Assembly: GCA_964453205.1 (NCBI GenBank)
Contig: CAYVRC010000024.1
Location: 1 to 46,325 of the forward strand
Direction of reading: 5' to 3'
Length of the DNA stretch: 46,325 nt
Source: Crateriforma sp964453205
GTDB taxonomy: Bacteria; Planctomycetota; Planctomycetia; Pirellulales; Pirellulaceae
A program made the translations under genes and the position numbers. The notes below the pieces were generated by a model. The model did not search any database. It was given only the letters and a program-made list of their open reading frames with translations, and was not told the DNA's origin. Positions 17,296 to 25,985 of this stretch are shown here, piece by piece; the first letter of the stretch is position 1; the number at the start of each line of letters is the position of its first letter.

Positions 17296-17483
17296 GGCTG
17301 GAATTCCTAGGGGAGGTTTCGGGCGGGGCTTCGGTCGCGATCGAAGTCGCGATCAGGATCCGCCGTCTCGATCATTACGGGTTGCGGCCCGCGAAAGTCA
17401 ACCTTCAAAGCATCGACCGACGCGGTCCGGCCGGATCACGACACCACCGGCGGCATCCGGGAAACATCACGCGGGTGTTCCGG

Positions 17484-18542
17484 TCACACAGTTTCCTCCG
17501 GTAACCGCATCGCCAGCACCACCGAATTCTCGGCCGGTTCGACTTCGATCGCCCCCATCGCGGCGGGAATCAACAGGGTTTCGCCGGTCGCCAAAGTCGA
17601 TTCGGCTTCGCCGATCCGCAACGTCGCCGTCCCGCGTGGAACCGTCAGGATGTGAAACCGGTCATCACCGCCCACCGTCCCCACGCCCAGCGTCAGTGCG
17701 ACGAGCACGAATTTTTCGCAGCTCACCAAAGACTGCCATCCGCCGATCGACGGATCGGTCGGCCTCGGAAAGACCGGCCCGCGGGTGTAATCGGTCACCT
17801 CCAGAGAGGCTTCGACGTGCAGCGGCCGCGAACGGCCTTCGTCATCGACGCGGTTCCAGTCGAACAGCCGGAACGTCGTGTCGCTGGACTGCTGGATCTC
17901 CGCGATCACCAAACCCGCGCCGAGCGCGTGGACCGTTCCCGCCGGGATGAACACACAATCACCAGGCTGAGGATGGAACGAGTGCAGGACTTGCTCCGTT
18001 TGACCGGCTTCCACGGCCGCGGCCAAGGTTTCCCGATCGACGCCGCTTTGCAAACCCGCGTAGATCAAACTCTCCGGCTCCGCGGCGACGACGTACCAAG
18101 CCTCGGTCTTGCCCAGATCCGGCGGTTCCATCTTCGCCGCGTGCCGGTCGTCCGGATGAACTTGCACCGACAACACGCGATTGCAATCCAAATACTTCAG
18201 CAGCAGCGGAAAACCGACACGCTCCTGAGCCGACGAGCCCTGAGCCGAGGGACTCACACGGTCCGCCCGCGCTCTGCCCATCAGCCAAGCCGGGTATCGC
18301 GTCAGCAGTTCCGCCAGCGTCAGACCCCCCAGCGGCCCGTCCGCGACGACACTTTGATCCCGTCCGTGGTCAACCACTTCCCAGCTTTCGGCGTAGTCAT
18401 TCCCGTCGCCGATCGGCTTGCCCAATTGCCGGCCCAGCCGCCGGCCGCCCCAGATCGTCTGTTTCAGCAACGGCGTGAAACGCAGCGGCCGGGGTTCTGG
18501 ATCCTCAGTCTCGCGGGTCGTTTGGTGTGGAATCGAATTCAT
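17484..18542 (-). CDS. manA: Class I mannose-6-phosphate isomerase
   Basis: A 352-residue cupin enzyme that interconverts mannose-6-P and fructose-6-P. I start it at 18542 (MNSIPHQTTR), which has GAAGGG five bases upstream; the frame continues 11 codons further. Visible: LKQTIWGGRRLG near the N-terminus, YAESWEVVDHG, the metal-binding QVHPDDRHAA with the following GKTEAWYVVAAEP, and GDCVFIPAGTVHALGAGLVI. These are the zinc-site blocks of the short bacterial (Bacillus-type) ManA family. It heads the minus-strand run toward rluB and pyrK, but a 188-base gap makes co-transcription uncertain. Confidence 0.92.
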   Translation of the reverse strand: MNSIPHQTTRETEDPEPRPLRFTPLLKQTIWGGRRLGRQLGKPIGDGNDYAESWEVVDHGRDQSVVADGPLGGLTLAELLTRYPAWLMGRARADRVSPSAQGSSAQERVGFPLLLKYLDCNRVLSVQVHPDDRHAAKMEPPDLGKTEAWYVVAAEPESLIYAGLQSGVDRETLAAAVEAGQTEQVLHSFHPQPGDCVFIPAGTVHALGAGLVIAEIQQSSDTTFRLFDWNRVDDEGRSRPLHVEASLEVTDYTRGPVFPRPTDPSIGGWQSLVSCEKFVLVALTLGVGTVGGDDRFHILTVPRGTATLRIGEAESTLATGETLLIPAAMGAIEVEPAENSVVLAMRLPEETV

Positions 18543-18742
18543 GAAAGCCCTTCGCCCCTTGTCGTCGGAAAGCAAGTAAAACCGTCAGGATCCCGCCGAT
18601 CGACCGACGCGGCATGTCCCTGGTCCGATTTTCGGTTCAGCGGGTACACTGGGGAACCCGGCGAGGGATGATTTCGAAAGCCGCCGCCGTCCTTTGGTCT
18701 CCTTCGCAATCCGCCTGATTCCCGCAACCCACTTGGTTTTTC

Positions 18743-19819
18743 GTGGACCGTATCGCTAACCCCAAAGACGACCTGTTCGAAAATTCGACCATGACCTTCG
18801 GGGAACACTTGAAGGAATTGCAACGCGCGTTAACCCGCGCGACGATTTGGTTGGTCCTCGGCGTCAGCGTCGGATTGATCTTTGCCAACAACATCGTCGC
18901 GTACGTCAAAACGCCGCTGGAACAAGCGATCTATCGATACAACGCCGAACGCGGGCTGGCCCAGTTGGGGTTCGAAGATCCGAAAGCGGAAGTGCTCAAA
19001 CCGCTCCGTGACGCGTTCGCCGATGGCGCCTACGTGGTCGAGGAAGTCATCACCATTCCGTCGGAACTGCAGGACACGTTCGGCGAATTCCGCGCTGGCG
19101 CCCTTCCCGACGCCGACCCCACCGAACCGGACCCCGCCGAAGCGGCCGATCCCGATTCCGCTTTGTTGATGGCCGAAAAGTTGGCCGCCTTGGCCACCGC
19201 GCCTCCCCAGTTCCAGCTCCGCAAGCAGCCGACCAACGTCAGCTCGTTCGAAATGACCGAAGGTTTCATGATCTGGTTCAAGGCCGCCCTGGTTCTCGGC
19301 GCGGTCTTGGCATCACCGATGGTCTTTTACCACTTGTGGACATTCGTGGCGGCGGGGCTGCACGCCCACGAACGCAAGTACGTGCATCTGTACCTGCCCG
19401 TCAGCGTGACGTTGTTCGTGTCCGGTGTCTTGATGGCGTTTTACGTCGTGCTGCAGTACGTCATCCATTTCTTGTTGCAGTTCAACGAAAGCATGGACGT
19501 GGCCTTCGAACCCCGTTTGAACTACTACATCAGTTTCGTGCTGTTGTTGCCTTTGGGTTTCGGGATCGCGTTCCAACTGCCCTTGGTGATGCTGTTCCTA
19601 CAACGCATCGGGCTGTTGGAAACCGAAGCGTACACCAGCAGTTGGCGAGTCGCCGTGGTCGTGATCTTTGTGATCTCGATGTTGGTCACGCCGGCGGACT
19701 GGACCAGCATGGTGTTGTTGGCGATCCCGCTGCTGTTTCTGTACCTGCTGGGCATCCTGATGTGCATGTTCCTGCCCCGCGGTCGCGGCCTGGGCGCCGC
19801 CGCTTACGATCCGGCGTAG
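18743..19819 (+). CDS. tatC: Sec-independent translocase TatC with enlarged first periplasmic loop
   Basis: A 358-residue TatC, about 100 residues longer than usual. The start is the GTG at 18743; an ATG at 18791 (MTFGEHLKEL) is the alternative. The cytoplasmic GEHLKELQRAL with its key Glu is present. TM1 is around ATIWLVLGVSVGLIFANNIV. An inserted region of about 120 residues, rich in Asp, Glu, Pro and Ala (PDADPTEPDPAEAADPD), precedes FEMTEGFMIWFKAALVLGAV, which opens TM2. The remaining membrane segments follow in the normal order, with SPMVFYHLWTFVAAGLHAHE and VVIFVISMLVTPADWTSM. TatC binds twin-arginine signal peptides. No tatA/B lie nearby. Confidence 0.92.
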   Translation: MDRIANPKDDLFENSTMTFGEHLKELQRALTRATIWLVLGVSVGLIFANNIVAYVKTPLEQAIYRYNAERGLAQLGFEDPKAEVLKPLRDAFADGAYVVEEVITIPSELQDTFGEFRAGALPDADPTEPDPAEAADPDSALLMAEKLAALATAPPQFQLRKQPTNVSSFEMTEGFMIWFKAALVLGAVLASPMVFYHLWTFVAAGLHAHERKYVHLYLPVSVTLFVSGVLMAFYVVLQYVIHFLLQFNESMDVAFEPRLNYYISFVLLLPLGFGIAFQLPLVMLFLQRIGLLETEAYTSSWRVAVVVIFVISMLVTPADWTSMVLLAIPLLFLYLLGILMCMFLPRGRGLGAAAYDPA

Positions 19820-19892
19820 CCCGCGACGAAAGAGAGACGCCGAGCCCGCGACGAAAGAGAGACGCCGAGCCCGCGACGAAAGGGCGCCGCCG
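19818..19892. repeat. Three tandem copies of a 25-bp repeat after tatC
   Basis: Copies lie at 19818-19842, 19843-19867 and 19868-19892. The first two are identical; the third differs in its last third (GGGCGCCG for AGAGACG). All share the core CCCGCGACGAAAG. The first copy overlaps the last two bases of the tatC stop codon. There are no spacers, so it is not a CRISPR. Confidence 0.9.
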
Positions 19893-19917
19893 AGCGGATG
19901 TTTTGCGACGCGGAGGG

Positions 19918-21384
19918 TTACCAAGGATCCGAGCAAACTTCGTCGACCCGGCGATTCGCCAGGCCGGCCAAAAAAGCTTTGCGACGAAGCGTGCCTTTGA
20001 TCGTCACACAGCCCTCGTCGAATTCCGGTGGCGGCCAGACGGTGTGAATCCTGGTCGGGCGGGCGTACGCCGGCAATGCCTCGAGGACTTGGCGAATCTC
20101 CGCCATATCGATCGACGCGTTTTCGTGATCGGGGACCAGCCAAGCGGTCAGCGTTTGCCCGTCCGAGTCGACCAAGCCGTGCTGAACCCCGGGGACGCAT
20201 TCCAATCGTTGCTGGACCGCCGCCGGGTGGACCTTGTGACCACACGGCAACACGATCACGTCGTCGGTACGTCCGAGGACAGTCACTTCACCGGTCGTCG
20301 CGTCGATGCGGACCGAGTCGTTCGTGACGAACCAGCCGTCCGAATCGATGCCGCGTCGATCGATCGATTCACCTTGCAGGTAGCCCAGCATCAATGACGG
20401 TCCGCGGACCGACAACCGTTCGCCCACCAACCGGGTCTGCCAGCCGTCCACAACGCGGCCGACGTTACCGAAGGTTGCACCGGAGCTGGACGCGCTGGCA
20501 ATGACCGGGCCGGTTTCCGTCAGACCATAACCGGCCACCACCGCAACGCCACGGGCTTGCCAAGCATCGAACGTGGCTTGATCCAGCCCCGCCCCGCCGC
20601 ACCCGAGCACCCGCAATCGATGCGTCGCGTCGCCATCGACCGCTTCACGCAACATCCGCTTGGCCAGCGACGGCACGACGTTGATCATCGTCGGGCGGAC
20701 CGACGGGCCGAGTCCCCGCCAGCCCTCGAAACCCGATCCGAGTGCCAAGGTCGATCCGCTCAACAGCCACGTTCCCAGGTCGCACGTCCGAGCGTAGGCG
20801 TGACAAATCGGCAGCACCGTCAAGCGGACGTCGTCTGGGGATTGCGGCACGGCTTTCAGTTTCGCCGCCGCGTTGGTGACCAAGGCTCGATGCGAAAGCA
20901 CGACGCCCTTGGGACGGTCCGACGTCCCGCTGGTCCACAGAATCAACGCGGGGGCATCGCCATTGACCGTCTGCCGTTGACGATCGAGCGGCGGGGGGGG
21001 CGACGACAGGCGGGCGAAACTTTCGCAGGTTTCGTCGTCGATCCAGACTCCGCCGGATTGCCGCCGCAGGTCGTCCAGGGCCGCCGCCGGCAGTCGCCCG
21101 TCGATCGGAACGTCGATCAGGTTGCCACGCAAACAGGCCAACCAAATCAGCACGTCGCCCAGACGATTGCTGCAGCGATGGACGATACGTGTCGGCCCCC
21201 GCCGCGATTCGTCATCACCGATCCGCGCGGCCAGCGTCGCCGAAACGGCTTCGGCCGCCGAGGCGAGTTGTCGCCAACTCAGCGTGATCCGGTCGCCGGC
21301 GGGATCGGCGGCGATCAACGCCGGGGCGTCACCGCGTCGCTCGACCCGATCGAAAACAATCGGCCAGAAATGATCTCGGCTCAT
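19918..21384 (-). CDS. AMP-binding ligase (acyl-CoA synthetase-like)
   Basis: A 488-residue adenylate-forming enzyme. Motifs in order: the ATP loop LILWTSGTSDRPKGVVLSHR, VAGYGLTETGP, the hinge-side DGWFVTNDSVR and GRTDDVIVLPCGHKVHP, and the C-terminal catalytic Lys in CVTIKGTLRRKAF. The full set suggests activity: it forms an acyl-adenylate and most likely transfers it to CoA or a carrier. The chain is somewhat shorter than typical (500-560), with a compact N-terminal region. No acyl carrier, PKS/NRPS or beta-oxidation gene is nearby, so the substrate is unknown. Confidence 0.88.
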   Translation of the reverse strand: MSRDHFWPIVFDRVERRGDAPALIAADPAGDRITLSWRQLASAAEAVSATLAARIGDDESRRGPTRIVHRCSNRLGDVLIWLACLRGNLIDVPIDGRLPAAALDDLRRQSGGVWIDDETCESFARLSSPPPPLDRQRQTVNGDAPALILWTSGTSDRPKGVVLSHRALVTNAAAKLKAVPQSPDDVRLTVLPICHAYARTCDLGTWLLSGSTLALGSGFEGWRGLGPSVRPTMINVVPSLAKRMLREAVDGDATHRLRVLGCGGAGLDQATFDAWQARGVAVVAGYGLTETGPVIASASSSGATFGNVGRVVDGWQTRLVGERLSVRGPSLMLGYLQGESIDRRGIDSDGWFVTNDSVRIDATTGEVTVLGRTDDVIVLPCGHKVHPAAVQQRLECVPGVQHGLVDSDGQTLTAWLVPDHENASIDMAEIRQVLEALPAYARPTRIHTVWPPPEFDEGCVTIKGTLRRKAFLAGLANRRVDEVCSDPW

Positions 21385-21796
21385 GACCGCTGGGCATCGC
21401 CCGCCGATGAAAAGGAAAAGGTCCCTGCGACGCAGCGTCGCCGCCGATCCAGAAAGCGATGAAGATCCATCAAAAAAGTCGATCCGGGATGATCTTGGGT
21501 TCGTGGTTCACGCCGCCGCTCGGGATCAGCAAAGAGTGCTCGGGAAAAGGCTCATGTTACCGGGTTCAAGCTGCCTTCGTCGGAGCCGACCCAGTGGTCG
21601 CTCGCGTGCTGCCAAGGAGCGACCGACGGCCGGCAGAGACGAACGGCAGCGGCCGCCTTTTTTGGTGAGGGACCAAAGGAACGTTCGTCCAGCAGTCGCT
21701 TCCCATGGAATTCCCGAATGACTTGGCTCGGTGGGCGGCACCTTCTGGATAGTGACGAACGTGGGATGCAGGATCGGTTGCCTGTCTCGTGTCGGG
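21385..21796. other. Gene-free region, possibly decayed
   Basis: 412 bases with no convincing coding frame on either strand. It marks the start of the less compact stretch that runs to about 24.8 kb. A GC-rich block followed by six T's occurs at about 21644-21663 but no + gene ends before it. Nothing else stands out. Confidence 0.4.
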
Positions 21797-23842
21797 CTAT
21801 TCCGGAGTCGGTCCCGGCTGGGGCTTGGCTGCTTCGCCCCCGCCTGCTCTGTACAAAGGCAGGTGGTAGCGTTCCAGTTCCTTTCGAGCCAGAGTTCTGG
21901 TCTTGCCGCCCCGCGTCTCCTCCACGATCGTCGTGAAATGCAGATTCCAGTGGTAGAAGCCGAACGTAAAAGACGCGTCCGAATCGACCACCGTAAACAT
22001 TGGCGGATCGAGAGGCTGGTTCTTCCAGGACTGATAGCTCACGCCGCCTAGCAGTTCGACCTTCGCGCCGTTGCGGGCGACGATGTGGGCGGCGCGGCCC
22101 TCGGTCTTCATCCCGAGGATCCACACCTGGCCGCCGTCGACGACCACCATCTGCATCTCAGGCGACTCGGGGTTGAGTTGGCGGGCCCAGACCTTCTCGT
22201 CCCGGCCGACCTGGAGCTTGCTGACCACGTCCTCGAGATACCATGTCTTGCCGGGGTTGGGCTGTTTGAGGACGCAGGCGCCGTGGGCGATGTTCCTGAT
22301 GACGATCGGCTGATCGCTGCGATTCTCGAAGAGGTAGCGCTCTTCGCCCTCGTCCTTGAGCCCGCCCCACCCACCATGCTTGAGGATGTTGAAGAATCGT
22401 TCGAAGACCAGCGGGCCGTCGAGATCCTCGAACACCATCGCCACCTCGCCCACCGGCAGCTTCGCATCGATCCAGAGGATGTTCTCCATGCCGATGATGC
22501 GGTTGACGCTGCCGTGGATGCGTACCTGTCGGGTTAGCACATACTTATTGGCTTTGTCCTGTTTGGGAAAATAGACGGTCGTCGCGCCCGAAGCAGCGGC
22601 TTGATCGATCGCCCGCTGCAGCGTGTCCTGGCCGACCTCAACCTTGACCCACTTGTTCGGATCCGCCTGCCACGGGACCTCGGGCGTTTCTTCAATCGGC
22701 AGACGCAGTGTTTGATCAGCCGCATCAAACAGCGACCGCGACCGACCGGGAAACCACTCTCGGAGCGGGCCGGACACGGACGCGCCGCCGGCGTCGCGCA
22801 CCGCGGCATCGTACCCGTTGGTACGCACGTCACGGACGAATAAGCGATCGCCTCCGGTGACGATCGCGGCATCTCCTGTGCCGGACAGTTCCGCCTCGAC
22901 GAGCGTGAGGTTGCCGTTCTTGCCGTTGGTGATCGCCGGCCCGCTGCCGGAGGCGACTAAGTTTCGGATGATCGACCGGGCATTGTTGTTTGCAAAGCCC
23001 ACGCGACGAAAATCCTGCAACGTGATGTGCTCGAACACCATCGAAAAGCTGTTGCCGAGTTCAATGGCGTGATCGAATCCTTCCACGGTGACGCGTTTGA
23101 TCAGCCCTGGACCTTGTTGGCTCTGCCGCAGGTCCAGCCCAATCGCGCCGCGTCGATTCGAATCAAGTGATCGGAGCGTGACGTCGTAAATGGCGCCCGA
23201 GTTATTGGTGAGGAAACGCAACGCCGACGCGCCGGGATTGCCCTCGCCGATCTCGATGGTGAGATTGCGGACGTAGGTGTGCATCGCGTCGCCCGTGCTT
23301 CTGCCCTCGTACAAACTGATAAAGGTTTTTGGCTTGTCGGCGTCGCCGAATCCTGGCGAGTCGGGCTTGAGACGCAGGACGACGCCCGCCTGGCTTTGGC
23401 CCTGCAGGTTCAGGAAGCGGTCACGGCTATGCGGTTTGCTGAGTTCATCTCCGCTGATGTTGATTCGGTCGCCAAAGAGGTACGTGCCGTTGGGAAAAAA
23501 GAGTGTGCTATTGCTGCCTCGCAGTTCGTCGAACGCGCGACGGAGTGCGGCTGTGTTATCGGTTTGCCCATCGCCCTTGAGGCCATACGGCGGCTGAGTG
23601 ACGTCGACCACCCCGGCGTCGGCGGGGAAGACGATCTCCTCAGCTTGTGCTGCCCGAACGGAGACGTGGCCGTCAACTCGGTCAAAGGCATACGCCTGCG
23701 AAGCCGAGGCGGTCTCTTCGCTGCGTCCATCGCGATCGACAGCGTCGACCCCCTGGGGCGTCGCGGGGAAGTCCTCTGCGATCGCGCTGCTAGCGGTCAG
23801 TAGCGACAGGAGGATGACTCTCCGATAGAGGGAATGACACAT
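21797..23842 (-). CDS. Secreted right-handed beta-helix (pectate-lyase-3-like) protein
   Basis: A 681-residue exported protein. Residues 1-23 are a signal peptide (RRVILLSLLTASSAIAED). Residues near 77-110 carry the typical opening of pectate_lyase_3 domains (VVDVTQPPYGLKGDGQTDNT and then AALRRAFDELRG, followed by LFFPNGTYLFGD). A series of short beta-helix rungs follows (IYDVTLRSLDSN, VEGFDHAIELGN). A second, similar opening near residue 390 (VEVGQDTLQRAIDQAAASGA, TTVYFPKQ) suggests two beta-helix halves. The C-terminal tail is Pro/Gly rich. Such proteins act on polysaccharides or serve as surface structures; catalytic residues cannot be assigned, so the substrate is unknown. It is flanked by decayed sequence on both sides. 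Confidence 0.8.
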   Translation of the reverse strand: MCHSLYRRVILLSLLTASSAIAEDFPATPQGVDAVDRDGRSEETASASQAYAFDRVDGHVSVRAAQAEEIVFPADAGVVDVTQPPYGLKGDGQTDNTAALRRAFDELRGSNSTLFFPNGTYLFGDRINISGDELSKPHSRDRFLNLQGQSQAGVVLRLKPDSPGFGDADKPKTFISLYEGRSTGDAMHTYVRNLTIEIGEGNPGASALRFLTNNSGAIYDVTLRSLDSNRRGAIGLDLRQSQQGPGLIKRVTVEGFDHAIELGNSFSMVFEHITLQDFRRVGFANNNARSIIRNLVASGSGPAITNGKNGNLTLVEAELSGTGDAAIVTGGDRLFVRDVRTNGYDAAVRDAGGASVSGPLREWFPGRSRSLFDAADQTLRLPIEETPEVPWQADPNKWVKVEVGQDTLQRAIDQAAASGATTVYFPKQDKANKYVLTRQVRIHGSVNRIIGMENILWIDAKLPVGEVAMVFEDLDGPLVFERFFNILKHGGWGGLKDEGEERYLFENRSDQPIVIRNIAHGACVLKQPNPGKTWYLEDVVSKLQVGRDEKVWARQLNPESPEMQMVVVDGGQVWILGMKTEGRAAHIVARNGAKVELLGGVSYQSWKNQPLDPPMFTVVDSDASFTFGFYHWNLHFTTIVEETRGGKTRTLARKELERYHLPLYRAGGGEAAKPQPGPTPE

Positions 23843-23994
23843 CGCTGTTCTGATACCTCATTGAAAAGCAATAGAGCGTACTGTGCCTACGCTGGCACGA
23901 TGGTCATCGCAGAACAAGAGTCTAGCACACGAGACCGTGCAAAAATGACTTTCGGTTTGAGCCGTTGGCTCAGGATTGGAGACTCCCATTCCGG

Positions 23995-24558
23995 TCATGG
24001 TTTTTTGACTCGCGTATCAGCCGAGCCGGCTCGGTAAATCTCGGCGATTTCTTGGCCGGTGAGAGCGGTACGGAACAGCATGACCTCGTCGATCGCACCG
24101 TGCAGATTGCGGACGGCGAAGGCGGACGTCTTGCGGTAGGGCTGTCCCCAATTGCCGACTTCGACGTTGCCGAAGCGAATCGTTTTCGCCAAGTGTTGCG
24201 GCGCGATTGGTTCTTCGGAGACTTGTTGCCCGTCGACAAGATGTCGAACAAGTCGCCCGGGCGAGTCATGCACCGAGGCCAAGTCCATTCAGCGGCCACG
24301 GTCGCTCAAGTCCCAGATCGTAGGACTGTAGTAGACCTTGTGCCAAGGATCACGCCATACGACATACTCTTCCGCGTCGCTTCGAGCCTGCACGTCCGAC
24401 TCATCTCCCGCCATGACCGAAAGCGTCATGCGACCATCGGAACTTATCTGCCAATGCGGCTCGCCCGGTTCGTAGCCGTCGCTCATCACGAGCGAACGGA
24501 ACGGCTGGGACAACGCATCGATCCTTACCCAGCAAGCGAGGGTGATCGCAAAACCTGA
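23995..24558 (-). pseudogene. LamG-domain protein fragment broken by an in-frame TGA
   Basis: Read leftward from about 24558, the frame encodes most of a LamG/concanavalin-like domain: ITLACWVRIDALSQPFRSLV, DGYEPGEPHWQISSDGRMTL, YYSPTIWDLSDRGR, then a TGA at 24291-24289. The same frame continues at once with MDLASVHDSPGRLVRHLVDG, GNVEVGNWGQPYRK and the typical C-terminal strand LHGAIDEVMLFRTALTGQEI AEIY. In relatives the stop position reads Trp (DLSDLGRW), so one TGG to TGA change explains the break. The N-terminal part (usually a FecR or anti-sigma region in planctomycetes) is missing; low-complexity repeats take its place. Both damages support a pseudogene. Confidence 0.78.
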
Positions 24559-24590
24559 AAAAAAATTCCCCCGGTTCAAAAAAATCCCCC

Positions 24591-24634
24591 CGTCCCCTTT
24601 TTGGCGCGTCCCCTTTTTGGCGTCCCCTTTTTGG
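24591..24634. repeat. Three copies of a 14-bp GTCCCC-type repeat
   Basis: CGTCCCCTTTTTGG occurs at 24591-24604, 24607-24620 and 24621-24634. Just to the left, two similar runs of A's followed by C's (about 24556-24571 and 24575-24591) look like decayed relatives. The block sits exactly where the 5' part of the LamG gene is lost, so it may be the scar of an inserted repeat element. Confidence 0.8.
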
Positions 24635-24762
24635 TCGGCGAGCGGGATGAGATCGACGATGGCAGCTGGCAGTTGTTGCCCCGCCGAGGCAAGCTCGGAC
24701 GGAAGCCTATCTGGCGCACGCAAACCGGCAGTCGCTTGCCACGAGGTTTCCGGGGGGACCTT

Positions 24763-24798
24763 AAAAAAAGCCGACGCGAGGATCCCGCGCCGGCTTTT
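24763..24798 (-). terminator. Intrinsic terminator of the aldolase gene
   Basis: On the minus strand the sequence reads AAAAGCCGGCGCG, a short loop, then CGCGTCGGCTTTTTTT. This is a GC-rich stem with one mismatch followed by seven T's, starting 31 bases after the fba stop. It is a textbook Rho-independent terminator. Confidence 0.9.
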
Positions 24799-24828
24799 CG
24801 ATGAATGTCGTCATGTTGTGCAAAAAGA

Positions 24829-25851
24829 TCAGGCGGTGACGCCCATCGCCTGACGCAGCTTGGAACCGTTGCCGGCTTGGCCGAAGCTGGTCATCCGTGC
24901 GACGCAGACGGCTTGCATCGCCGAGCGAGCGGGTTTCAGGTAAGCCCGAGGGTCGAACGCCGAGGGGTCTTCGGCAAAGACCTTGCGGATCGCACCGGTG
25001 ATCGCCATGCGGCAATCGGTGTCGACGTTGATCTTGCGGACACCGCTCTTGATGCCGCGTTGGATCTCTTCGACCGGCACACCGTAAGTCTGCTTCATTT
25101 GGCCGCCGTACTTGTTGATGATGTCTTGCAATTCTTGCGGCACGCTGCTGGATCCGTGCATCACCAAGTGGGTGTTGGGCAATTTGGCGTGGATCTCTTC
25201 GATTCGTGACATCGCCAAAACTTCGCCGGTCGGCTTCTTGGTGAATTTGTACGCGCCGTGACTGGTGCCGATGGCGACGGCCAAGGCATCGACGTCGGTT
25301 TCCTCGACAAACCGCTGCGCTTCGTCGGGATCGGTCAGCAGTTGATCGTGGGTCAGTTCGCCGACCGCGCCGTGGCCGTCCTCTTGTTCGCCCTCGCCGC
25401 TTTCCAGTGAACCGAGGCAGCCCAGTTCGCCTTCGACACTGACGCCGCGGGCATGTGCCATTTTGACGACGTCGGCGGTGACCTTGACGTTGTATTCGTA
25501 GCTGGCCGGCGTCTTGCCGTCTTCTTCAAGTGACCCGTCCATCATCACGCTGGTGAAACCGTTTTCGATCGCCGACTGACAGGTTTCCGGACTGTTGCCG
25601 TGGTCCTGGTGCATGACGGTCGGGATGTGCGGGTGAAGCTCGGTCGCGGCGATCATCAGGTGACGCAAGTAGTTGTCTTGCGTGTAAGATCGGGCGCCTC
25701 GAGAGGCTTGAATGATGACCGGCGAATCCGTTTCCTCGGCGGCCGCCATGATCGCCTGAATTTGTTCCATGTTGTTGACGTTGAAAGCGGCAACGCCGTA
25801 ATCGTTTTCGGCTGCGTGGTCCAAAACAACGCGAAGGGGCACCAAAGGCAT
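24829..25851 (-). CDS. fba: Class II fructose-bisphosphate aldolase, Calvin-cycle-subtype
   Basis: A 340-residue zinc-dependent aldolase that splits or makes fructose-1,6-bisphosphate. Visible: MPLVPLRVVLDHAAENDYGV, AFNVNNMEQIQAIM, the zinc and active-site HQDHGNSPETC, GYTSVMMDGS-like FTSVMMDGSLEEDGKTP, VEGELGCLGSLESGEG, and IGTSHGAYKF, HGSSSVPQEL, KINVDTDCRMA toward the C-terminus. The long insert around ESGEGEQEDGHGAV and the overall length fit the CbbA/class IIB group. It ends at a strong terminator and follows the dehydratase gene by 134 bases. With transketolase this covers central sugar metabolism. Confidence 0.94.
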   Translation of the reverse strand: MPLVPLRVVLDHAAENDYGVAAFNVNNMEQIQAIMAAAEETDSPVIIQASRGARSYTQDNYLRHLMIAATELHPHIPTVMHQDHGNSPETCQSAIENGFTSVMMDGSLEEDGKTPASYEYNVKVTADVVKMAHARGVSVEGELGCLGSLESGEGEQEDGHGAVGELTHDQLLTDPDEAQRFVEETDVDALAVAIGTSHGAYKFTKKPTGEVLAMSRIEEIHAKLPNTHLVMHGSSSVPQELQDIINKYGGQMKQTYGVPVEEIQRGIKSGVRKINVDTDCRMAITGAIRKVFAEDPSAFDPRAYLKPARSAMQAVCVARMTSFGQAGNGSKLRQAMGVTA

Positions 25852-25985
25852 TTCGAAAGGTCCTGTCAGTTTTTTGTGCGACGGAAATTCCTCGGAGGGA
25901 ATTGACAGGTTCGATTATCCGCCCCCGGCGCTTGACCGCAAGGGAGGAGGAAAGCGGGAGACTCGGAAGCGACCAGCCCCGCCCG

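Noticed and set aside
19818..19892. Tandem repeats as a CRISPR array
   Set aside because: The repeats are directly adjacent with no spacers, and no cas gene is present.
24289..24291. TGA in the LamG gene read as selenocysteine
   Set aside because: The family position is Trp, not Cys; no selenocysteine insertion stem is evident and the gene is also truncated at its 5' end.
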